Assembly: GCA_051294375.1 (NCBI GenBank)
Contig: CM119269.1
Span: forward strand, 13,752,726 to 13,816,725
DNA: 64,000 nt
From: Paraspadella gotoi
Taxonomy: Eukaryota; Chaetognatha
Reading direction: 5' to 3'
Part shown: piece after piece, positions 32,156 to 43,599 of the stretch
How the letters are laid out: each line of letters begins with the position of its first letter
Numbering within the stretch: position 1 is the first letter of the stretch
Made by a program: the position numbers and the translations under genes
Notes under the pieces: model-generated
Databases searched by the model: none
What the model was told of the DNA's origin: nothing
The model's input: the letters and a program-made list of their open reading frames with translations, nothing else

Positions 32156-32575
32156 CCGCAAAACCCGTTTAACAAACCGCAGGAGAATCATCTCAGAGAA
32201 ATATCGGTTAAGGTTCGACGAACCATGAGCCATCCGCTGGACGATCCTGACCGTTTCTGTCGCAAAATCCGCGCGATTGAGCGCCGAGGAAGTAGATTTC
32301 GTATTTTCGTTCGCGAAAATTCAACAGACTTTATCCACGATCCCAATTCTGACTCGGCACCCTCCGTTCACCGTCTTCCCACCCATGAATTTCACAACGC
32401 CGGTTTCTCACAAACCGACAACGATTTCGCTCGTTCACGAATCGACCGGAACCGGAACCGGAAGCGAAAAGACCCACATAGCGTTTTCTTACAACACTCG
32501 TCGACGAACCTAATTTTAAAAAAAATGGAAAAACGTCAATTTTATGCCAACAAGAAACTTAATGGCATCTGTTAT
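32156..32575 (+). CDS. Second exon or ORF, unrecognised
   Basis: The acceptor GATCGTTTCAG opens PQNPFNKPQENHLREISVKV, then MSHPLDDPDRFCRKIR, and stays open to a stop at about 32576. A second frame from about 32277 is equally protein-like (EEVDFVFSFAKIQQTLSTIP), which hints at a frameshift near 32280. An in-frame ATG at 32225 in a good context could be an independent start. Confidence 0.38.
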
Positions 32576-32625
32576 TGAAATGTTTTCTATTAAAGCATGG
32601 AAATGACCTTTTAGGCCGAATTCAT

Positions 32626-32931
32626 GCGAAGCTTACCCAGAGCCGACGAAGAGATGTACTAAACGAGTATATTATGCTCGACCGCCATTTACCATCACGA
32701 AGAAGACAGCGGACGGAATTCCTCCAACCACCACCGAACGAAGGAGATAATCAGGATATCCGCGGCGGACGACGCGGGTCATCAATGGACATACTAACGT
32801 CCCCCCTTACTCCACCACCAACCCCCACCCTAACATTTAATATCTGGATACGGAAAAACGAAAAGAAAAAAAAATTAGCTAATATCCCAAATTCGCGGAA
32901 TATCAGAACCCAAATTGCGAATCAATGGTAA
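32626..32931 (+). CDS. Pro-rich coding-like segment
   Basis: Follows an acceptor-like CCTTTTAG at 32615. Three frames are open for long distances. The longest has NEGDNQDIRGGRRGSS followed by a Pro/Thr stretch. The frame cannot be fixed from sequence alone. Confidence 0.25.
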   Translation, partial: AKLTQSRRRDVLNEYIMLDRHLPSRRRQRTEFLQPPPNEGDNQDIRGGRRGSSMDILTSPLTPPPTPTLTFNIWIRKNEKKKKLANIPNSRNIRTQIANQW

Positions 32932-33060
32932 ATTATCTTTTAAAAACACATGAACATTTGACATTGTATACTCTTAAACACGTAATCACGGACCACTTCG
33001 AAATAAAAAACTAAAAAAGTTAAAAAAATTCTCGTGAAAACGTTGAACTCCGCGACATCA

Positions 33061-33396
33061 TATGTTTTTAAAGAATCAGCGATCCACCGATGCCGTTCGA
33101 GTCCTATCGTTCCTTGACGACTTTTGGATGCAGCGCCCCCATCGAGCTCATGGATCCCATTCTCGCAAAGAGGAACGGGAGAAAAGTTTGACGCAGGGTC
33201 AACCCGCTCCACCCCCCCTTCCGCCGAAACGAATCCCGCGAATGTCGACCCCCCGCCACAGATCAGCAAGATTGTGCCGCGGCACAGCGACGAAACGATT
33301 CCAGCAGAAGAGGAACCAACAGCGACGACGAAGGAACCGCCCGGAGCTTCGAGAGGAAGAGTCCGACGACTGGGAGGAAACGAGAAATTGGGGTAA
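33061..33396 (+). CDS. Low-complexity Pro/Glu/Thr-rich coding-like segment
   Basis: All three plus-strand frames and one minus-strand frame (170 codons) are open. The most natural composition is the plus frame with TPPSAETNPANVDPPPQ and RHSDETIPAEEEPTATT, ending near a GGG/GTAAAC donor at 33391. This would be a disordered region. The strand is a judgement, not proven. Confidence 0.27.
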
Positions 33397-33991
33397 ACGC
33401 CGTAAGCAATTTTATTAACAATAATCTTTAAAGAAAGAAAAAAATTAGCCAACTCGTAAAGAGGACGAATAGAGAGTCTTATTCGGTTTATTCTTCAAGA
33501 GACGTTGATTTTATTTTAAGTTCGTATCAAAATCATTAAGGCAAAATAATTCAATCGTTTAGATTTCGTGTTACTCGCGAAGAGTCGCGGCCCGCATTTT
33601 GTGAATTACTGCAACAGAGCCAAACCGCTATTTTTTTCAAGTTAATATTATATTTAGAGGAACTAAAAAAAAACAAAAATCTAATCAGTTTTCAATAAAA
33701 ATTCGTTTAGCCGTTATTTTCCCCCGTTGGCACGTCCACAGACGGGGGGGGGAGAGAACGACGTCGAACACATCGATAGACGCCCGACTTGAAATTATAT
33801 TACGAAAGATCAACAACCGCCGTAGAGATTCTTGATCCGGCGGCGACGGGTTACGGGACACGTTTAAAACAAGGATATTCGAAAATTTGTTTTACCGAGA
33901 TTTCCAAAAAAATTAACGTTGAAACGATCCGGAATCGTCTTATCTATAACACAGTATTTTTTAAATTAACATATTTCGCTTTAAAAACATC

Positions 33992-34064
33992 ATGAGTGTC
34001 GGAGGAAGCTTCCAAAAATCCCAAATTTCCCTTAAAAAAAAAAAAAGCACTTTTAAACGTTCAG
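33992..34064 (+). CDS. Exon 1 of a small three-exon gene
   Basis: An ATG begins MSVGGSFQKSQISLKKKKST, and a consensus donor TCAG/GTAAGA follows after 24 codons plus one base. The Lys run is encoded by 13 A, so its length could be a homopolymer error. It splices in phase with 34337-34432 and 34539-34660 to give a 96-residue protein. The product is basic at the N-terminus. No family was recognised. Confidence 0.45.
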
Positions 34065-34336
34065 GTAAGAATGGTAAATGTTTGTTAAATTAGCGATAAT
34101 AGCATCAATTTTTTAATTTTTCTGCAAAAACTGCTAGACAAGAAAAAAATTATCGACCATTTTATAATATAATTAATGCACGAAGGCGTGAATTTCCCAG
34201 ACACCAGTCACGAGACAAATCGAAAAATTAGAGAAACTTAATAAAAAATTTATTTGCTATTCATATTTATACCATACGAAATACAAGAATAAGAAATTAA
34301 AATTTTCCGGCCGTTTTCATTAGCTCGTGCAACGAG

Positions 34337-34432
34337 AACCGCAGTTCGACCTAGACGATTTTAACAAATCGGGAAAGGCGCAGCCCTTCATGGTCATCCC
34401 GATCGCTCTCCAGAACTCTGTCGCATCCATTA
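34337..34432 (+). CDS. Exon 2 of the small three-exon gene
   Basis: A 96-bp exon (phase 1 to 1) encodes PQFDLDDFNKSGKAQPFMVI and PIALQNSVASI. The frame is clearly protein-like. The acceptor used (CAACGAG/AA) keeps phase. A nearer pyrimidine-rich acceptor (TTTTCATTAG at 34322) would not, so the 5' edge needs transcript support. Donor ATTA/GTAGGA. Confidence 0.45.
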
Positions 34433-34538
34433 GTAGGATAATATAGCCAGTACTGAAATTTTTTTGCGTTAAAATGTTTTAAGATCATATGGTTAAGCTA
34501 TATTTAAAAAACCAACATTATGAAAACATGTTTCACAG

Positions 34539-34660
34539 AAAAAAGAACAAAAATTTGTACTGACTCCACGGGCACCCACATTGAATTTAAATCCTGGTCT
34601 TCGTTTTATTGCTCGAAATTCATCAAGGCGCCTGCGACAACAGCATTACCGAAGCGATAA
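34539..34660 (+). CDS. Exon 3, terminal, of the small three-exon gene
   Basis: The acceptor ATGTTTCACAG opens KRTKICTDSTGTHIEFKSWS, then YCSKFIKAPATTALPKR and a TAA. Length and phase (1, then 39 codons, then stop) fit the two upstream exons. Two Cys are present but no known motif. It could be continued by an unseen exon if the TAA is skipped. Confidence 0.45.
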
Positions 34661-35361
34661 ATACCCTGAATAAAAATTCTGAATCTAGAATAGAGAGTAC
34701 ATCCCGACTTAGGAAAACGGGGAGGTCAAAGAACAGACCCATGCTGGACCGAATTCAAACATGAAAACGAACACAGTAGGGCTTGCGAAAAATAGCGATG
34801 AGCGACATGCCATGCCAACGAATTTTTAAACGAAGTAACATTATAAGCATTTAAATTGGTTTCATACGCTATCAGATAAATTAAATCGTATGATAAAACA
34901 CATACCTTTCCTATCGGCACTATGCAGGCAAAGAGCGAAGAAGAATTTGAAAATTACACCGTCAAAAACATTTTTGGATTTCACTGTATAATGACTCTTA
35001 CGAAATAAAAACGAAACTCATAACTACCAACAATGATTTAGAAATCAACGGATAAAAATTGCAAAAGAGTACAAACACAAAGAACTGTGATTATTAAGAT
35101 TCCCAATTTCCAAAAAAAATGATTTATTATTTCAAGAAACATTTACGTAAGTTTTACATCATGAACATTTATCCGGTAATATTGATTTGGGATTACACAT
35201 TTTAACAATAAATATATGCTATAGTTTGCCAATCGATGCTAATTTAGCATTGATAGACAAGAGCGAAATTACTATAGCTATACAAAAAATCTCAGTTATG
35301 ACTTTACCATATCCTCTCTTTTCTCCATATGCGAACTTACCATTATTTTTCGCAAGAGTGA

Positions 35362-35765
35362 ATGTCTTGGGTAAAAGACGGAAGAAAAGGTCATGAGCGT
35401 CAGCATACGCCTCTTATGCTGGACTGCGAACCGAAAAAGAAAGCGAAAGATTTCGAAGAATACAGAAAGGGTACGGTTCCGCAACCTGATTCGAAGAAAG
35501 AAAAAAGGGAGAAAGAATGGGTTTCCGCCAACATGCCAGGGATCTCAGAAGCTTACGACACCATTTGGAGGCGCAGGAGGCGCGGGAGGCGCTGAAGGCC
35601 GGCGAGAAGGTCACACTAGAGATGAAGAAACGAATGGAAGTCGATTCGACCGAACGGACAGCCCGGACTTCGAGACTTGTGCTCCGCGAGGTCGAAGACG
35701 ACGAGTCGGAGAAAAACGACGACGATGAATGGACGAATGCGCTGAAAAGAAGGGAAAAGGATTAG
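35362..35765 (+). CDS. Coiled-coil protein, one frameshift, unrecognised
   Basis: Two frames that overlap by a few codons form one natural protein. The first carries LDCEPKKKAKDFEEYRKGTV, then EWVSANMPGISEAYDTIW. The second carries EAQEAREALKAGEKVTLEMK and ends DDEWTNALKRREKD before a TAG. The switch is at TTTGGAGG (about 35573), where one missing G would restore a single frame of about 134 codons. It is highly charged and predicted helical. An ATG at 35362 is the best start seen, though an upstream exon is possible. Confidence 0.45.
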
Positions 35766-35914
35766 AAGTTTTAATAAACAACGAAAGAAAAAAATCGTGT
35801 AAAAGAAGGTAAAAGAACGAGGCCTTTTCGCTTTCATCGTTCGTGTAACTACTTAATTTTTTGGAGAGTCTGGACTCCATGGTGAAATAACAAATTATTC
35901 GAAAATAACCGTTT

Positions 35915-36217
35915 GTGATTTCGTGTCCGAACGAAAAAGAGTTCGGAACCCCCATGCGCGGAATGCGCGGAAAAATTAAAGAAAATTTTTTTTATACCCA
36001 TCAATTGCGTAAGAACAATAATTATGACGAATCCTTGGCCTCCCAATGGGGAGGTGTGGGGGTTTCTCAGAAAAGCAAACTTTTTCTAACGACTTTCATT
36101 CATAGGAGTGAATGTGTTACAGCAGACGGATTCCTAAACACGAAGGATTTTTTATTCAGACTCAAACGGAAAAAAACATCGGAAAGCGAACTATCAGGAA
36201 GCCTTAGACATGTATAA
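35915..36217 (+). CDS. Open segment, unrecognised
   Basis: A frame of about 100 codons ends at a TAA. The first in-frame ATG is in FGTPMRGMRGKIKE, and later residues include THQLRKNNNYDESLASQWGG and ECVTADGFLNTKDFLFRLK. An acceptor-like TTTCATTCATAG sits inside at 36110, so the real exon may be only the last third. Confidence 0.3.
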   Translation: MISCPNEKEFGTPMRGMRGKIKENFFYTHQLRKNNNYDESLASQWGGVGVSQKSKLFLTTFIHRSECVTADGFLNTKDFLFRLKRKKTSESELSGSLRHV

Positions 36218-36239
36218 TATTAAATGTAAAATTTGGGGG

Positions 36240-37290
36240 AATAGCGCACAGCATTATACGTGAAATTAGACACCAAGTCTCTTATAGACAACATCGTTAA
36301 TTTAAGAAAAGAATTTATTCTGTCTTTAAACTAGACATAACTCGTTATTTGTCATTACCAGCATTTGGTTTTGATCATGTAAATATAAATCTAAGTGTAA
36401 ATTAGAATGCGTCAGATCATCCGATATTTATAAAGAAATTCGTCGATCGATACGGGGGGGTTGGTCAAGGGATCTTCGTGAAACTATGCTACAGTGCGAA
36501 CGACGAATTAACTTACAAACCACATCCAAGAAAGACATAACTAAAAATAAGCGATAAAATTATTAGAGGACAGCGGAAGAAGCTTTTAATTTTGAGTTAA
36601 AAATCATATGCAATCAGGAGAAACCTCGTCCCCAGGGAGAGGAAGAAGGGGGGGTGAAGAGATTTGGCGAGGCATGAGAATCACCTGCACGCCCTCATTA
36701 CGATTCCTGCTTCATTTTGCCCTTAGAATATCAAATTCTTTATATGCTAGTATTTTATTAAAATACAATTGCCTATGAACGGGTTACGATATTTGAGGGG
36801 TCAGGAACTGGAATAGAGATTAAAAGAGAATTTTTTAAATTAATTTCAGGTAATAACATAATAAATTTTGTAATATAGGTTATTTTCTTAATGTGGATTT
36901 AGTTTACAGTTCTGAAAGGGCAAAGCATTTGTTTGAGATGTTCCCCCTCTGACCGAAAACAGACCTCATTGGACCCGAACGAAAGCCTGTCTCCACTCAC
37001 TAAATTCTTATGGCGCAAAACCCATCGAAAACGGCTAAAGTTCAAAAAATTAATCGTAGATTTTAACAATAAAAAAAATTATCTCATACATTTTGTTTTT
37101 CTTAAATATTTGTGACGAAAGGGGTAAAAACTAAGCAGAGTCAATAATATTAATTTTTTTTTTTTACCAAAAAAAGTGTTGTTTTCGGGAGTTTTGTGGC
37201 AAGGAAATATCGATTAAGGGCAAAATCTAAGAGCAAAAATACATAATGCTCTACAGCAAAATTGCTTCTCTGAACGTATCTACGCAAGAC
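36240..37290 (+). other. Scattered short coding-like frames, no gene model
   Basis: Short plus-strand frames resemble protein: LDTKSLIDNIVNLRKEF near 36265, and FVDRYGGVGQGIFVKLC with a poly-G run near 36450. An ERAKHLFEMFP frame is at about 36915. Runs of G (36455, 37381) may hide indels. They are too uncertain to be called exons. Confidence 0.25.
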
Positions 37291-37337
37291 TCGTCGGCGG
37301 ACGAAGGCAAATCGATTAAATTTTAGTTTATTATAGC

Positions 37338-37604
37338 GAAAGAAGAGGCGCTGAAGACCATATCCGACCACGCCTTCATTGGGGGGGGGGGGGAGGCGAC
37401 GGCAATGATTCTTTCAGAAAATTGTATTATTCAAAATCTTAAATAAAAAGTACTGTTGGACGACTGCATCTTTACTGGTAATGGGAGTTCTTGAGCCTTT
37501 AAAATATTACTCCAGATATGCCTCACGAATTCATATCGCCCGCCAGTTTCCGCACTTTCCCCGGGAACGATAACGTGAGTGTCCTCGCCTCTGACACGGA
37601 TTCC
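37338..37604 (+). CDS. Two candidate exons around a poly-G(13) run
   Basis: An acceptor-like TTTATTATAG at 37338 opens KEEALKTISDHAFI and then runs into 13 G (37381-37393). A second acceptor (ATTACTCCAG at 37514) opens MPHEFISPASFRTFPGNDN, then VSVLASDTDSG, with donors at 37569 or 37604. On the opposite strand a 59-codon frame is also open (37431-37611), so strand is inferred from residue composition and from the neighbouring plus-strand genes. Confidence 0.3.
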
Positions 37605-38041
37605 GGTATGCCTGAAAGTATTAATTCAATTCAAAAAGTCAGACGGTCCGGATTTTTTTTATAAATCCATGGCTAAATTCACACGCTACTGGACGTTCAA
37701 GCAATCTGGATAAAGATCATCCTTATTTCACACATAATGAATGAATATAAAGGACACTCTTTTCGATGGCAAAAGAACGAAAAGTTAACGGTAAATTTAA
37801 GATCGACTTACCATACCACCGCCGAATCAATAGTGCGTGCAGTTTTGCCGGTCTGAAGGCCAAAAGCTTACAGTTTGTTGACTTTCGACTATAAAAAAGA
37901 AAGTTATGCATAAAAAGATTAAATTGAAAATGAAGACAAAAGTCTTGTTACAGCAACGATTATTTTAATGTAGCAGACAAGTTATCGCTTTTCCATTCAA
38001 AAGCCTTCATCAAGTGCTTTGACAATTACAGTTTTCATGTT

Positions 38042-38055
38042 TTCCATAACTTGGA

Positions 38056-38089
<34 letters not shown>

Positions 38090-38455
38090 AATAGAGAGAG
38101 AAAGAAATGGCCAAGCAAAGATATTGAGACAGGACAGTGGTGAAATGTGAGGACAGGTTTAAGTTTAGTAGAGAGAGAGAGAGAGAAATGTGAGGGAAAA
38201 GAAATTAAATTTGTGAATGAGGGAGAGAGAGACAGAGAGCAGAGGTTAACATTTGTAAGAAGAGTTACATTAGAAAATGTACAACAAATGATAAATTTAA
38301 TAAATAGACAAAGACTTAAACAAACTAAAATATTTAAATTAATTCAGATATTTAATTAAGTAAAGGAGTGAAAGTTTAAATGAATTTGAAAATAAAGATG
38401 TTGAGGGATAGGTAAGTGAAGAGTAAGAGAAAAATAAGAAAAGAAAAAGCTCAAA
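38042..38455. other. (GA)n tract and AT-rich spacer
   Basis: GA repeats at 38056-38105 and 38170-38190. No exon supported. Confidence 0.5.
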
Positions 38456-38886
38456 TGAGGCTGGCCCCCCCCGGGTCAACATGGGGGATGCTGACGATGT
38501 GGTCAGGTCAATTGGTTTTGTCATAGGCTGAGAGGGCTATTGTGGTGGAGTGCGACATGGACGGGTCCGGTATGAGACCGCAGGGCGGAAAGAGGCAAGT
38601 GCAACTCGAATTATTCTTCAGGCCTGATAAACCTGCCAGACGGCCCCTCGTCGCGCCTGTTGGCGAGGCGGGCGTGGTCTGTTTTTCGCAACTGTTTTGC
38701 AAACGGGAAATTACAGACTCCCTCTCCTCCATCCTGTAAACCGTCTTTTTTTGTGGCGCCCGAAATCCGAGGAGAGTCGAACTGGGTTGTTGCAGGAGAG
38801 GATGGAAGGCATCGGGCCATCCCTTGTGTAATCGGGAGGTCTCACGCCTGGCCCGTTGAGTGGGGACAGGACGAGTCCAATAAATT
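38456..38886. other. GC-rich segment, possible repeat, unclassified
   Basis: Sharply GC-richer than both flanks and abutting the G-poor tract. Both strands have open frames; the longest is 128 codons on the minus strand (38508-38894, ATG start). Residues do not suggest a domain. It could be the end of a retroelement or a SINE. Confidence 0.3.
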
Positions 38887-41800
38887 AAAATCATATAAAT
38901 ATTAATAAAAATAATAGATTATAAAATAAAATAAACAAATATATAAATACATATCAATCAAATAATCAAAAAATAAAAAATAAATATACTTATTTAAAAA
39001 AATAAAAAATATATATAAAAGAATGTAAAACTATAAATTAGCATATATAAATAAATAATCCAAATAACAGGAATAAAAACACAAAGCAATCCCAAAATAA
39101 ACATAAATCTATTTAATTCCATTATATAAATTTAAAATACTAATTTCAATTTAATAGTAAATAATAAAATCACAAACATATCCTAGGCAAATATAATTAA
39201 AAGAAACAAAAAAATAAAATAATTTATAAAACTATAAAATAACATAATAAAATACATTTTAATTAAATATATAAAAAATCAGAAATTTATAAAAAAATAA
39301 CGCAAAATATATAACATAACTAGATAAATAAATAATACTATGATAATAATGAATAATTCAAAAAAAAACATCAAATAAAAATCATAAAAAAAAGAATAAA
39401 ATGAAAAAAACAAATAACATATAAACATTCATAACTATATTAAAAATATTTAGTATATCGCATAAAAAAATAATAATATATCATCACAAATAATAAATAT
39501 ATGAAAAATAATAATCAGCATTAAAAAAAATTAATTATAATAATACATAAACATTCAAAACAATAATAAAAATTCAATAATCATTAAAAAAAAATAAAAA
39601 AAAACAGTATATTAATCCATAAATAAATCAACTTAATCATCAATTGAAATAAATACAAAATATGAAAAGAAATATAAAATAAATCAAACAAAATATACAA
39701 TTAATATAAGAAAATGAAATATAATAATAATAAAAAATAACTAAAAGTCATAATATATAAATGATTTAAATCAATACTTGATAATAAGAATCATTAATAT
39801 ATATCTATATATAAAAGTATAATATAAATAATAAAAAAAATTTAAGATATATATATAAATCCATGATAAATAAAGGATATATATACAATAATGTATAACA
39901 CAAATAAAATCACAATATAAATTATATTAAAATAATCCAAATGAAAGAAAATATTATAAATCCCTCAATATATAATCAAAATTCCCTAAAAAATAATAGA
40001 AAATAATCAAATCATTCAAGAAAAATATAAGCATTAAATATATTAAAAATATATCCAATATAATCAACTAAAAAAATATATAATATCATATAAACAAAAA
40101 TAAAAATCAAGAATCTATCATAATCATACAAAGATAAATCCATATAAAAAATCCCAAAACATCATATTTAAAAATTTATCAAATAAAATAAATCCTATAA
40201 ATAAATAAAATAATTCAAATTGAAATATAAAAAAAAGTATATAAAAAATTCTTAAAATAAAAAATAATCATCCATAATTAATAAAAGACAAATAATAATC
40301 ATAGAATCTAATATTCTTAAAATGAATATATAACAAAAATATTCAAAAATAAAAAAAATAAAAATATAACTAATATAAAAATTCAATTATGATATAATAA
40401 TAATAAAAACAAAACTATATTAATATAATAACTTATATCAATTTTATAATAAAACAATATCCAATATATAAAATAACAATATGAAATCATCCATAAACAA
40501 AAAAAATCAAATATCATAGTTAAATATATTATATATATAAAGAAGAATCAATAATAACATTATACAATACATATTAATAAAAAATTAAAAATGATATATG
40601 AAAAATATAAACCAAATATATAAAAAATATAATTAATAATAAAATATAAATATAATAATACAATAATAATATATATGAAATTATAATATCAAATAAATGA
40701 TAAAAAAATAAATCAATAAAAAATTTATAATAACAAAAATATTAAAAAAATAATAAATAAAAATAATTCATCTTCAAATAATAAATATATTAGATGAAAA
40801 ATAAAATACTAAAAAAAAGTAAAATTATATACCATAAAATCAAAAAATAAATCATCAATAAAAATATATGTTATAATTCAAATATAAAAATAAAAAACAA
40901 AAAATAACAAATAAACAGTAATATCATCACTCATAATATAAAGAATTTAGAATACAAAAAATCTGTATTAATATCCAGATTAAAATAAAATATACATAAA
41001 AAAATTCATTATAAAATAATCAATAAAAAAAAGAATAAATAATATGAAAATTGATAATATTAAAATATAAAGATTAATTATAATAACTAATATAACACCA
41101 ATCCAATTAAAAATAAATAAATATCATAATACATAAATAAATAAAATATAATTCATAATAATAGACTCAAATAAAATAAAATAATAATTATACAATATAT
41201 TAATCATTTAAAATATTAAAGAAAAATATAAATAGAATCATAAATTCATTTATAATTATACATATATAATTAATAAAGATTAAAAAATAGAAAAATAATT
41301 AATATACATCCCTAATATATAATAAATCTTATATTCAAAATCTTAGATTACAGAATATAGAAATATAAAATATAATAAGATTCTAATTTACAAATAATTA
41401 GAAATAATAATAAAATCTAATATTATTAAAAAAAATATACATATAATATAGAATATAATAAAAATGATATAAATATCAAATATTAATTATTAAATCCATT
41501 CTCAATAATAATAACTGATAGCAAATCAAGAATATGAATATATGAATAACAGTGGGAGGCAGGGGGTAGGGTGAGCGCACGGATGTAATATAAAGTAAAA
41601 ACAATTTACCATATAAGACCAAAACTTCAAAATAATAATCTTATATGAATATAATAAATTATACTCCCAAATAAATATAAAAGATAATTGATAAAAAAAT
41701 CAATCACTAAACTTATATAATAGTCAAAACATATATAAATTCATAATGATTAACTAAATAATCCATTAAATAATCAATTCATGAATTATATATAATGAAT

Positions 41801-43165
41801 TCATATAATTAAATAAATACAATTAAATATAATAGAAATAATAAAATAAATATAAAATATAAATAATCATATCTATATATTAATATATCCAGACATTCAA
41901 ATAAATACACAACAAAATATATAAAATAATAAAATAAAAAAAAACAATATTATCATATGAAATATATGATCATCAATAATAATAAAAAAATCAAAAAATA
42001 ACGCAATTATAAAATAAAAGATCATTATGAAAAATCTTCAAAATATCAATATCGATCAATTACATATAATTACAGATTCTCAGTAATAAAAAATTAAAAT
42101 AAAAATTTTAATCACATCAAAATAAATAGATTAAATCTAAAGATCAAAAGAAATAAAATTAAATAAATAATCTAAAATATAAGGAAAAAAATAAATATAA
42201 AAAAATAATATAAAAAAAATCTAATTCACAAAGAAAAAAAAAACAAAAAAAAAAAAAAAAAATCAAAGTCAATGACAATATAAGAAATAAAATATATCCA
42301 TAAAATATATTCAAAAAATATAAAATAGATAAGAAAATGAATAAAAAAAAAAATATCAAAACAACACAAAACAAAATATCATATAATATCAACATCAAAA
42401 TAAATCCACATTAAATATAATAAATACAAAATAAATAATAAATTTGAAATATATGATTATACATAAACAAATACCAAAATAGATAGAAAAACATTAATAA
42501 TAAGAATTATATAATATAATAAAAATAAAATCCAATTAACTAAAAAATAAAAAAAAAAAAAATGAGAAATAACAGAAACATAATATAAAAAGATATAATT
42601 AACAAAAATTAAACCAAAAAAAAAAATAAAAAGAATCATGATATTAATTAATATAATTATAATGAATTTACAGATATAAATACATTAAAAAAACTAAACA
42701 AATAAAAAATCATATAAATCAAATTATGAGATAATGACAATTATACATATAATAAATAGTAAAAATTATAAATAATACATCAAATAATATTAACAAAATT
42801 AAAAATATATAAATATAAAAAAAAATATCTACAAAATAAATATTAATAAAAATTTGATAAATATAAATCGAATAAGTTACAATACACATATACTAATAAA
42901 ACTTCATCAATAGATACTGATAAATATAATCATATCAAAAATACAAAAACCCAATCATACTTATAAATAAAAAATAAAAAATAAAAACAAAAGATAAAAA
43001 TCAAATTAATCCATAACAAATATTTGAATTAATCATAAACAAATATAAATTAAAAAAATTAATATAATAATAAAATATAAACTAATATCATAATTCAAAA
43101 CATCTATAATACACAATATAACATATAAATCATACAAAAAAAACAATAAATAAAAGTATATATGT
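38887..43165 (+). repeat. 4.3-kb low-complexity A+T tract, nearly G-free on this strand
   Basis: Built of degenerate AATA, ATAAA and ATATA words with occasional C. G is very rare compared with C on the plus strand, so the skew is strand-specific. No unit length is obvious. The only compositional break is a G-rich islet at 41551-41583. Minus-strand frames are Phe/Ile/Leu/Tyr shadows of the T-rich strand. It abuts a tRNA-like sequence at its right end. Confidence 0.85.
41551..41583 (+). other. G-rich islet inside the A+T tract
   Basis: AGTGGGAGGCAGGGGGTAGG followed by GTGAGCGCACGG. The closely spaced G runs could form a G-quadruplex. Nothing like it occurs elsewhere in the 4.3-kb tract. Confidence 0.6.
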
Positions 43166-43168
43166 ATC

Positions 43169-43330
43169 GTGCGGCTTAGTTGGTGGAGAAGGGCGCTCCA
43201 CCTACATGCTTTTTTTTTTTAAAATGTTGCCCCCGAATTCCAAAAATAGGCTAGGAAGGGAGGTCCGAATCGTCCTGCCATCAGCGGTTCAGAGAGGGCT
43301 CGAGGGCTTTGATGTAAATCGCCTCTCTGA
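43169..43330 (+). repeat. tRNA-like (SINE-type) sequence
   Basis: GGCTTAGTTGGTGGAG matches the A box of a tRNA promoter. The downstream GGTCCGAATCG (43261-43271) is a weak B box, interrupted by a T run. A hairpin CAGAGAGG...CCTCTCTG follows at about 43289-43332. The head is degenerate, so a SINE remnant is more likely than a functional tRNA gene. Confidence 0.4.
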
Positions 43331-43434
43331 GAGAGAGAGAGAAGGAGATATAAAATAAAATAGAGGATGTTTGTTTGTTTTGATAAAATTTAAACAAAAC
43401 ATTTAATAACTGTCCTGACTCAATTTTAAGGACA

Positions 43435-43549
43435 TCGATGATGACAAGCTAAATAAAAATTATAATTAATTATTAAAATTAATTAATTAATTAATTAATC
43501 GATTAATTAATTAATATCGTAGGCAGATCCGACATTGTTTGCTCAAACT
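43435..43549 (-). mobile_element. Helentron/HINE-like 5' end, inverted
   Basis: The minus strand starts ACAAGTTTGAGCAAACAATG at 43549 followed by the family's TTAATTAAT repeats. It faces the copy starting at 43600, making a short inverted pair around a 50-bp piece of the glycosyltransferase-gene intron. Confidence 0.5.
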
Positions 43550-43599
43550 TGTTTTTTATTTATACTATATATAATACCAAATTGACTTTTTATAATAAA

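Noticed and set aside
37431-37611. Minus-strand exon of 59 codons from a good acceptor to a stop
   Set aside because: The plus-strand reading at 37516-37604 has equally good splice sites and fits the strand of neighbouring exons. Kept only as an alternative.
42159-42639. Phe/Leu/Tyr-rich minus-strand frames resembling mitochondrial membrane proteins
   Set aside because: They lie in the A+T tract and lack any conserved mitochondrial protein motif. The residue bias follows from a T-rich strand, so nuclear mitochondrial DNA is not supported.
43169-43205. Functional tRNA gene
   Set aside because: Only the 5' half fits. There is no matching acceptor stem or TΨC arm at the right distance, and a T run interrupts it.
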